Shown: positions 7,181 through 13,175 of the stretch, piece by piece
Position numbering within the stretch: the stretch's first letter is position 1
How the letters are laid out: every line of letters begins with the position of its first letter
Assembly (NCBI GenBank): GCA_964531735.1
Contig: CAZHGD010000158.1
Span: 1 to 17,535 of the forward strand
Length of the DNA stretch: 17,535 nucleotides
Reading direction: 5' to 3'
Source of the DNA: CAZHGD01 sp964531735
GTDB lineage: Bacteria > Armatimonadota > UBA10988
Program-made: the position numbers and the translations under genes
Notes under the pieces: generated by a model
What the model was told of the DNA's origin: nothing
Seen by the model: the letters and a program-made list of their open reading frames with translations, nothing else
Database searches by the model: none

Positions 7181-8391
7181 CCTCCGACACCACGCTGGCC
7201 CGCAGCGCCATCGAGTCGCTGCGCAACGGGGTGCCGAGCCGGCACGCCGTGGCGCAGTTGGGCACCACGCAGCACGCGCTGCGCGACCGCTTCACCGCCG
7301 CGCTCGACGCCGTGGCCGCCGGCCGCGGCGCCAGCCCGGTGACCATTGCCGCCAACTTCGGCGCCGGCAAGTCGCACCTGCTGGCCTGTCTGCGGCTGGC
7401 CGCCGAGCAGGCCGGCTTCGTCACCGCGACCGTGGTGGTCAGTCCCGAGAGCCCGCTGGGCAATCCGCGCTCAGTGCTCAAGGCGGTGGTCGAGGACGCG
7501 CACGCGCCCCACCACCTCGGCAACGCCTTGCGGTCGCTGCTGGCCGAGAGCGGCCTCACGGCCAGCCAGTGTGCCCAGTTGCGGCAGTGGGTGCGCGGTA
7601 CGGGCCGGGACGACCGCTTCGCGGCGCTGACACAGCTCTACGAGGACTACCGTGCCGACGACGACTTCCGCGAGCAGATTCTGGCCGATTGGGAGGACCA
7701 GCCGCTGACCAAGTCGCAGATCAAGGCGCGGTTGAAGGATGTCGGCCAGCTCGCCAACTTCGATCTGAGCGGACCGCCCAGCTCCGCCTTGGCGCATGAC
7801 CGGCTGTGTCTGCTCGCCGAGCTCTACCGGCAGGCCGGGGCCCAAGGGTTGGTCATCTTCTTCGACGAGCTGGAGCGGCTGGCCAAGTTCTCGCTGAACC
7901 AGCGGCTGAAGGCGTTGACCGAGGTCGGCTGGCTCAGCGAAGTGGCCAACGCCGGCGCCACGCCGCTCTATTGCGTGTTCGCCATGACCGACCTCTATCT
8001 GCAGACCTCCGTCACCGGCGGGACTCGTGATGGTGAGCGCTTCGGCGGCGACAGCCAAGCCGACCAGCGCGACGCCTGGGGCCGCGCCGGGGTGGCCACG
8101 CTCACCGCCCATGACACGCTGGAACCGCCGACCGCCGACCAGGAAGCCCAGGTGCAGTACCGCATCAAGGCGCTCTACGAGCTGGCCTACGACACCAAGG
8201 TGCCACCGTTGCCAGCGGAGCGCTACGACGCGATGACGCCGCTGCGCTACAAGATCCGCAAGTGGATCGCGCGCTGGGACCTGCACCGCTATGCGCCCGA
8301 CTATGCCAGCGAACTGCAAGTGGACGACGTCCAGTTCGACACGGCGGAGCTGAGCGACGAGCTGAGCGACGATCCTGGTGGCGGAGAGTGA
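7177..8391 (+). CDS. BrxD-like (DUF2791 family) ATPase
   Basis: Protein of 404 residues; ATG at 7177 with GGGAGA 7 bases upstream. The N-terminus (AIESLRNGVPSRHAVAQLG) is typical of BREX ATP-binding protein BrxD and relatives. Walker A is NFGAGKSHLL with Lys65. A Walker B strand GLVIFFDELERL carries Asp230-Glu231, and a sensor-like segment YCVFAMTDLYLQ follows. The C-terminal part (TPLRYKIRKWIARWDLHRY) is basic and helical, with an acidic tail. Known relatives occur in BREX systems and in Ter/helicase gene clusters, where they are thought to power DNA surveillance or processing. Here it probably pairs with the degenerate paralogue upstream and the SNF2 helicase downstream. No PglX, PglZ or TerB gene is present in the window, so naming it brxD would overreach. 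Confidence 0.88.
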   Translation: MTSDTTLARSAIESLRNGVPSRHAVAQLGTTQHALRDRFTAALDAVAAGRGASPVTIAANFGAGKSHLLACLRLAAEQAGFVTATVVVSPESPLGNPRSVLKAVVEDAHAPHHLGNALRSLLAESGLTASQCAQLRQWVRGTGRDDRFAALTQLYEDYRADDDFREQILADWEDQPLTKSQIKARLKDVGQLANFDLSGPPSSALAHDRLCLLAELYRQAGAQGLVIFFDELERLAKFSLNQRLKALTEVGWLSEVANAGATPLYCVFAMTDLYLQTSVTGGTRDGERFGGDSQADQRDAWGRAGVATLTAHDTLEPPTADQEAQVQYRIKALYELAYDTKVPPLPAERYDAMTPLRYKIRKWIARWDLHRYAPDYASELQVDDVQFDTAELSDELSDDPGGGE

Positions 8392-8394
8392 CCC

Positions 8395-8925
8395 ATGCCT
8401 CTGCCGCACCGCAAGCCGGTACCAGGCGAGGCGGCTTGCGCGGCGTTTCTGGAGGTGCGCTACGTGCCCGCGGCGCGAACCTACTACGCGGGCCTGCTGC
8501 TGCTGGATGACCACGGGCGGCCGCTCGAGTTCGCGCACAACACGCTGACCTTGCCGGACACCGCGCTGTGGTCGCCCGCGGCGGCGCGACTGCCGGCAGT
8601 CGCCGAACTGGCGCGGTCGCTGTTCGATGCCGTCCGGCGCGAGCCGGACCTGCTGCTGTGCCTGGCCAGCCTCGGCGAGCCGGCCGACCTGTTGCGCGAG
8701 CTGGCCCCGGCGGTGCCGTTCGGCCAGGTCGACCCGGGCGAGCCGCCGGAGCCGGCTGCTTGGTGCTGGGTCAACGACCCGCCCACCGCGGAAATGGGCG
8801 CCGCGCGCGTCCACCGGGCACTAGTCCGTCGCGGCTTGCTCGTGGAGCCGTTTGCGCGGTTGCACGCGGCGCTGGCCGAGTGCTATGCCAATGTCCCGTG
8901 GGACGAGCCCGATGGGCCGGCCTGA
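8395..8925 (+). CDS. Unrecognised 176-residue protein in the BrxD/SNF2 operon
   Basis: ATG at 8395, three bases after the ATPase stop, with GGAG at 8383-8386 inside the upstream gene. I do not recognise a family. The N-terminal third looks like a beta hairpin or small beta sheet (CAAFLEVRYVPAARTYYAG, then LLLLDDHGRPLEFAHN), followed by helical Leu/Ala-rich segments (LARSLFDAVRREPDLLLCLA), a Pro-rich linker and a helical end (LHAALAECYANVPWDEP). No signal peptide or membrane segment is seen. It overlaps the helicase start by 14 bp, so its translation is probably coupled to the helicase. The position suggests a helicase or ATPase accessory subunit. A nuclease or RNase H-like fold is conceivable from the beta-rich start, but no catalytic motif is evident. 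Confidence 0.82.
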   Translation: MPLPHRKPVPGEAACAAFLEVRYVPAARTYYAGLLLLDDHGRPLEFAHNTLTLPDTALWSPAAARLPAVAELARSLFDAVRREPDLLLCLASLGEPADLLRELAPAVPFGQVDPGEPPEPAAWCWVNDPPTAEMGAARVHRALVRRGLLVEPFARLHAALAECYANVPWDEPDGPA

Positions 8926-10543
8926 GCCGGGGCGGCCGGCGACAGTGATGGCGGCCGCGCCCGCCGTGGTCGGTGCGCCGGCGTCGGCGGGCGTGCCGCT
9001 CCTGGCGGCGGCCGGCGCGAGGGCAGTGCGGCCGGCCGGCTGGGTCCGGGGTACGGCGTGTGCGCTGCCGGTCCACTTCTACAACCATCCACGCGTGCCC
9101 CACACGCGGCCGACCGAGGAGTCCGGCGAGGGGGGCACCACCACCGCCGCCCACGAGCCACCGCCGGAGTTGGCGCTGCGCCTGGCCGCGCTGCTGCAGC
9201 CGCCGCTGCCCGAACTGTGCGCACCGGTCGCTGTGCTGACCTGGCCCGGGCGCCTGCTGGGCTACCAGCGCCAGGGCATCGCCACGCTGCTGGCGCGCCC
9301 GGCGGTGCTCCTCGCCGACGACATGGGTCTGGGCAAGACGGTCCAGGTGGCCGCGGCGTTGCGTCTGCTCTGTCACCAAGGTCAGGTGAAGTCCGCGCTG
9401 GTGGTCTGTCCGGCGTCGCTGCTCCACCAGTGGCGAGTGGAGCTGGGCCGTTGGGCACCCGAGTTGAAGGTGCGCGTGCTGGAGGGGCGGCGCGAGCTGG
9501 CCTGGCAGTTGCCGGCTCACGTCAAGCTGATCGGCTACGAGGCGCTACGCACTGACTGCGAGCGCCGGGCCCTGCCGGCTGAGCCGTGGGACGTGGTGGT
9601 GCTCGACGAGGCGTCGCGCATCAAGAACGCCGCGAGCGGCCTCAGCCGGGCGTGCTGCCAACTGGCCAAGCGGCGGGCCTGGCTGCTGACCGGCACGCCA
9701 CTGGAGAACAGCGTTGGCGACCTGCTGCCGCTGCTGGGCTTTCTGGATGTCCTGGGCGCCTCGGGTCAGGGCCTGCGAGGCGACTTGCAGCGCGTGCAAC
9801 TCCGCCGGCGCAAGGCCGACGTGCTGCCCGACCTGCCGCCGAAGCGCGTCATCGAGCTGCCGCTACGACTGAGCCCGGGGCAGCGGCGAGCCTACCTGGC
9901 GGCCGAACGCGAGGGCCGCTGCCGTCTGAGCCACGATGGCCCGGAGGTTGGCATCACACACATCCTGGCGCAGATCACTCGCCTGAAGCAGCTCTGCAAC
10001 GCCGACCCGGCCAGCGGCGAGGCGGTCAAACTGGCCGACCTGCGCGAGCGACTGGCGCAAGTGTCCGCCGCCGGCCATCGCGCGTTGGTGTTCACGCAGT
10101 TTGTGGACGAACAGTTCGGCGTGGCGCGGGTGGGCCGTGCGCTGGCCGAGTTCGCGCCGCTGCGGCTGACCGGCGGCCTGACGCCACGCGCCCGCGCGGA
10201 GGTCATCGAGCGCTTCGGCCGCGACCCGCGACACCGCGTGCTCATCCTCAGCACCCGCGCCGGTGGCCTGGGCCTCAACCTGCAGGCCGCCTCGTATGTC
10301 TTCCACCTCGACCGCTGGTGGAACCCCGCCATTGAAGAGCAGGCCGACAGCCGCGCCCATCGTATGGGCCAGGTCTACCCGGTCACGGTCTATCGCTACC
10401 TCTGCCTCGACACCATCGAGGAGCGCATCGACTCGCTGCTTCAGGCCAAGCGCGCGCTGTTCGCCGAGACCGTGGACGACGTCAGCCTGGACCTGACGGC
10501 CATCTGCGACCGCGACGAACTGCTGCGTCTATGCGGGGTGTGA
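8912..10543 (+). CDS. SNF2-family helicase/ATPase, last gene of the operon
   Basis: Protein of 543 residues from the ATG at 8912, which overlaps the upstream gene by 14 bp and follows GGGACGAG. An ATG at 8948 is an alternative; a TTG at 8852 is unlikely. Residues 1-90 are an Ala/Pro-rich, poorly conserved region. The ATPase core follows: GYQRQGI (Q-like motif), DDMGLGKT with Lys142 (motif I), ALVVCPASLLHQWRVEL (Ia), VVVLDEASRIKN with Asp232 (II, DEAS instead of DEAH), LLTGTPLEN (III), ALVFTQF (IV), STRAGGLGLNLQAA (V) and RAHRMGQ at 481-487 (VI). This is a complete Swi2/Snf2-type double-stranded DNA translocase. Relatives with SNF2 helicases beside DUF2791 ATPases occur in BREX-type and Ter-linked clusters. 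The likely role is translocation on or remodelling of DNA during recognition of foreign or damaged DNA. Confidence 0.93.
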   Translation: MGRPEPGRPATVMAAAPAVVGAPASAGVPLLAAAGARAVRPAGWVRGTACALPVHFYNHPRVPHTRPTEESGEGGTTTAAHEPPPELALRLAALLQPPLPELCAPVAVLTWPGRLLGYQRQGIATLLARPAVLLADDMGLGKTVQVAAALRLLCHQGQVKSALVVCPASLLHQWRVELGRWAPELKVRVLEGRRELAWQLPAHVKLIGYEALRTDCERRALPAEPWDVVVLDEASRIKNAASGLSRACCQLAKRRAWLLTGTPLENSVGDLLPLLGFLDVLGASGQGLRGDLQRVQLRRRKADVLPDLPPKRVIELPLRLSPGQRRAYLAAEREGRCRLSHDGPEVGITHILAQITRLKQLCNADPASGEAVKLADLRERLAQVSAAGHRALVFTQFVDEQFGVARVGRALAEFAPLRLTGGLTPRARAEVIERFGRDPRHRVLILSTRAGGLGLNLQAASYVFHLDRWWNPAIEEQADSRAHRMGQVYPVTVYRYLCLDTIEERIDSLLQAKRALFAETVDDVSLDLTAICDRDELLRLCGV

Positions 10544-10553
10544 CGCGCCGCCC

Positions 10554-10995
10554 ATAACCAGGGGACATCCATAACCAGGGGACATGATACTAGTTTCGCA
10601 AGAACCAGGGGACATGATACTAGTTTCGGCCAGAGTCGCATCGGAACCAGGGGACATGATACTAGTTTCGGCCAGAGTCGCATCGGGGACGGCGGATACT
10701 GAACCAGGGGACATGATACTAGTTTCGGCCAGCGTCGCATCGGGGACGGCGGAGCGGCGTCGAAACTAGTATCATGTCCCCGAGTTGTGCCGATACTAGT
10801 TTCGGCCAGCGTCGCATCGGGGACGGCGGATACTGAACCAGGGGACATGATACTAGTTTCGGCCAGCGTCGCATCGGGGACGGCGGAGCGGCGTCGAAAC
10901 TAGTATCATGTCCCCGAGTTGTGCCAGCGTCGCATCGGGACGGCGGAGCGGCGTCGAAACTAGTATCATGTCCCCGAGTTGTGCACGAGTTGTGC
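10554..10995. repeat. Array of direct and inverted 26-bp repeats
   Basis: The unit is AACCAG followed by GGGACATGATACTAGTTTCG. Full direct copies lie at 10573-10598, 10603-10628, 10645-10670, 10702-10727 and 10836-10861. Partial direct copies lie at 10556-10568 (5' half) and 10792-10804 (3' half). Inverted 21-bp copies lie at 10761-10781, 10895-10915 and 10955-10975. Most direct copies are followed by a GCCAGMGTCGCATCGG flank. Direct and inverted copies can form 21-bp perfect stems around 33-bp loops (10707-10781 and 10841-10915). Spacing is irregular (30, 42, 57 and 134 bp), which excludes CRISPR. The array starts 10 bp after the helicase stop. Insertion-sequence ends or a MITE-like cluster is the simplest reading, but no transposase is in view. 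The remaining gap to 11105 holds no gene I can support. Confidence 0.95.
10658..10925. repeat. 134-bp tandem duplication within the array
   Basis: 10658-10791 and 10792-10925 are identical by hand comparison except for one base (A at 10676, C at 10810). Each unit holds the 3' end of one direct copy, a full direct copy and an inverted copy. A third, shortened version of the unit's end follows at 10924-10984, and its last ten bases (CGAGTTGTGC) repeat at 10986-10995. Confidence 0.9.
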
Positions 10996-11105
10996 AGCGG
11001 CCGAGGACGCCCGGGTCCACGGCAACGTCTGCCGGCGGCGCCGCCGCACCCGCGCTTGCCGCCGTCCTCGCCCCGCGCTACCATACCCCCGACGCGAGAC
11101 CTGCC

Positions 11106-11882
11106 GTGCCCACCACCTTCCATCCGCCTACACGCGCCGGCGCGCCGTTCCCCGACGGGACGCTCCGCCTGACCTACGCCAGCGGCTACGACGGGGCCGA
11201 CGACTGGGCGCTGTTCCGGCCCGGTGACAACTCGCGCAACACCGTGGTCTATCTGCACGGCTCGTTTGCGCACGCCGACCAGATCTACTGTCGCGCCGAC
11301 GTGCGCGATTTCTGGCTGACGCGGATCACCGCCGGGCGGCACCCGTTGCTGTCCATCAACATGCGCGACACGTCGTACATGAGCCCGGCGGCCACCGCCG
11401 ATCTGCGCGACCTGCTGGCGCACTGCCGCGCGGCGTTCGGCTGCCGGCGGGTCGTGTTGCTCGGTGGGTCGGGTGGGGCGTCCAGCGCCATGGCCTATGC
11501 CGTGCTGCACCCGGAGACCATCGACGGCGTGATCGCCATGGGCATGTGCGACATCCGCCAGCGGCTCGACTTCGCGCGGCGCAGTGAGCTGCCGGTGCTG
11601 CAGGAGCTGGCGCGAACGGCGTTCGCGGCCTACGGCGGCGACCTCGAAGAGCGGCCGGAGCTGTACGAGGCGCGGTCGGTGCTGCTCCATGCGGACCGGC
11701 TGACCATGCCGGTGGTCTTGACCATGGGCGAGTGTGACCCGCTGATCCCGGTGGTCGAGACGCGCCAGATCGCCGCGGCGATGGCTGGCCGGCCGAACTT
11801 CACCTATGTGGAAGTGCCCGGCGGCGACCACGATTCCGCGCTGTGGGTCGATATCGACCTGGAGACGCTGCGGCCGGCATAG
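11106..11882 (+). CDS. Alpha/beta-hydrolase-fold protein
   Basis: I place the start at the GTG at 11106, giving 258 residues beginning MPTTFHPPTRAG. The frame stays open upstream to 10908, but that part is translated repeat array and is not protein-like. No strong Shine-Dalgarno is seen. The fold is shown by the strand and oxyanion segment VVYLHGSFAHADQ, the nucleophile elbow LLGGSGGASS with Ser122, the acid MGECDPLIP with Asp211, and the His loop VPGGDHDSALW with His242. The catalytic triad is therefore complete. There is no signal peptide or membrane segment. The substrate is unknown; esterases, peptidases and thioesterases share this pattern. It lies in the same orientation as the defence-like operon but is separated from it by the repeat array, so it probably has its own promoter. 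Confidence 0.87.
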   Translation: MPTTFHPPTRAGAPFPDGTLRLTYASGYDGADDWALFRPGDNSRNTVVYLHGSFAHADQIYCRADVRDFWLTRITAGRHPLLSINMRDTSYMSPAATADLRDLLAHCRAAFGCRRVVLLGGSGGASSAMAYAVLHPETIDGVIAMGMCDIRQRLDFARRSELPVLQELARTAFAAYGGDLEERPELYEARSVLLHADRLTMPVVLTMGECDPLIPVVETRQIAAAMAGRPNFTYVEVPGGDHDSALWVDIDLETLRPA

Positions 11883-11975
11883 CGTCGCGCCACAGCGACT
11901 GCGAGACCTTCGGCGGCTGCGTCGGCCCCGAACTCGGCCGCCGTGGTTGCCCGGCGAACCGTGCGGGTGGGGCGC

Positions 11976-12004
11976 TTGACACGCGCCGGCGGAGCTGCCT
12001 CAAT
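11976..12004 (+). promoter_or_regulatory. Possible sigma-70-type promoter for the small gene at 12040
   Basis: A perfect -35 box TTGACA at 11976-11981 is followed, after 17 bases, by CTCAAT (11999-12004), a weak -10 box. The predicted start of transcription lies about 30 bp before the ATG at 12040. Only the -35 box is convincing. Confidence 0.3.
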
Positions 12005-12039
12005 GCCCGCGGCCGGTCGGACCAGGCCGAGAGCACGCG

Positions 12040-12372
12040 ATGAGACCAGGTCCGTCCGAACGGGTCGACACGCTCGAGTTGGTGCTGGCGCTGAATGCCA
12101 GCGCCTGGGCCGCGGTCGACGAGTTCCTCGGCGCCTGCGAGCGGGCCGGCTGGAAGCCGGAGCACCAGGTCTGGTGCCGCGACTTCATGGCCCGGAAAGT
12201 CCGGCACACGCCGCCCGACGAGCCGCTGGAGGCGCACCAGACCGAGATGGTCCGCCTCTGGGTGACGATCCGGGCGTTGGCCGAGACCAAGCTGTATCGC
12301 GAGCACACGCCGGAGGCGCTGGCGCCGCTGGAGCGCTACCTGCGCGAGATGGACGAGGCGCTGGGCGAGTGA
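12040..12372 (+). CDS. Small hypothetical protein (110 residues)
   Basis: ATG at 12040 with GAGA upstream at 7-base spacing. The protein is almost wholly helical by composition: residues 9-35 (VDTLELVLALNASAWAAVDE) and 60-105 (MVRLWVTIRALAETKLYREH, then LAPLERYLREMDEALGE) have regular hydrophobic spacing. It carries several Trp residues and alternating charges and has no signal peptide. I recognise no family. GC-rich third positions and a plausible promoter argue that it is a real gene. It is separated from the hydrolase by 157 bp and from the next gene by 240 bp, so it is probably transcribed alone. Confidence 0.65.
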   Translation: MRPGPSERVDTLELVLALNASAWAAVDEFLGACERAGWKPEHQVWCRDFMARKVRHTPPDEPLEAHQTEMVRLWVTIRALAETKLYREHTPEALAPLERYLREMDEALGE

Positions 12373-12612
12373 CCGGGCGCCGCGGCCAGGCCGAGCCCGA
12401 CCTGCTCCTGCGCGACGGGTCATGAACCTGCCGTCTGACCGGCCGGCATCGGGCTGGTCCCATGCAGGACAGCCACCGCACACCAGCTCCTGGAGGCGGC
12501 GAGGCCGCGGCGGTGCCACCGGTCGGTCGCTGGCGGCCGCTCCCGCCTTGCTGAGTGCGGACCACTGACCGGCCAGGTCACCGGCGCGCCGCCGCACGAT
12601 CTCGAGGCGCCG

Positions 12613-13164
12613 GTGATCGCCGACCCGGCGGCGCCGCTGCTGCCGGGCGCGGGCACCTACACCTACGAGATCTACGCCTGCCGCGGGCCGCTGCCCGACC
12701 CGAACCAGCCCGGCTGGGGCATGCCGGGCATGGGCGGGTTCAGCGAGTACTCCTACCGCGGCGATTGCCGCCTGAGCCTGGTCGAGGCCAGCGGCAATCC
12801 GGACGGCGGGCACACGGTCTGGATGGAGGAGGACGAGAACGGCGACCTGACGGTCAAGGCCAGTTGGTACCTGGCCGACAGCGGCCACAAGGACGCCTCG
12901 TTCTTCCAGATCGACCTGCTGCGGCCGGACCTGTCGCTGGCCAACGCGGCCAGCGACAGCGGTTACCTGCGCGTGGACGTGGCGCAGCGCGAGCGGGTGA
13001 TCGGCCAGGTGACCCAGGCCGACCGACAGCAGTACCCCGGCGTCTGGCGGGCCATCTTCCGAGCGGTGGACGACCACGGTCCGGACGGCACCGACTGCTA
13101 CCGGCGGAACAGCGAGAACAAGCGCCTGTTCGCCCGCAACACGCGGTTCCGAGTGGGGCGTTGA
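12613..13164 (+). CDS. Hypothetical beta-rich protein, start uncertain and possibly N-truncated
   Basis: From the GTG at 12613 (GAGG five bases upstream) the protein has 183 residues. The same frame is open back to 12439 without any ATG, and its last upstream codons (LTGQVTGAPPHDLEAP) look protein-like, so the true N-terminus may be further upstream or lost. Alternating hydrophobic strands dominate: TYTYEIYACRGPLPDPN, CRLSLVEASG, LTVKASWYLADSG, FFQIDLLRPDLSL, GYLRVDVAQRERV. This suggests a beta sandwich. No signal peptide is visible, which is odd because the next two genes encode secreted proteins and follow 11 bp downstream. I recognise no family; a secreted partner of the CHAT-like protease that has lost its leader is one possibility. 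Confidence 0.6.
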   Translation: MIADPAAPLLPGAGTYTYEIYACRGPLPDPNQPGWGMPGMGGFSEYSYRGDCRLSLVEASGNPDGGHTVWMEEDENGDLTVKASWYLADSGHKDASFFQIDLLRPDLSLANAASDSGYLRVDVAQRERVIGQVTQADRQQYPGVWRAIFRAVDDHGPDGTDCYRRNSENKRLFARNTRFRVGR

Positions 13165-13175
13165 GGAGGGTCGCG

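Noticed and set aside
7471..8814. Minus-strand frame of 447 codons
   Set aside because: It is antisense to the BrxD-like ATPase and its downstream neighbour, whose motifs are intact. Composition is His/Arg/Gln-rich, as is usual for shadows.
10441..10848. Minus-strand frame encoding repeated short peptide units
   Set aside because: It is only the translated repeat array plus the antisense of the helicase end. Its periodicity comes from the DNA repeats, and there is no protein-like composition.
10554..10995. CRISPR array
   Set aside because: Repeats occur in both orientations, spacing is irregular, and the spacers are themselves repeated. No cas gene is present.
10908..11105. N-terminal extension of the alpha/beta hydrolase from an ATG inside the array
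   Set aside because: The first residues are translated repeat and low-complexity sequence; the hydrolase fold begins after the GTG at 11106.
10719..11831. Minus-strand frame of 370 codons
   Set aside because: It is antisense to the alpha/beta hydrolase, which has an intact catalytic triad on the + strand, and ends in the repeat array.
12422..12565. Small + strand frame starting at the ATG at 12422
   Set aside because: It has 47 Arg/Gly/Pro/Ser-rich residues, no clear ribosome site and no signal peptide. It could be a remnant leader of the 12613 gene, but there is too little to call it.
12555..13175. Extension of the CHAT-like gene to 12555
   Set aside because: The extra 207 residues are Arg/Gly/Ala-rich out-of-frame sequence of the upstream gene. 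A strong ribosome site and signal peptide mark 13176.
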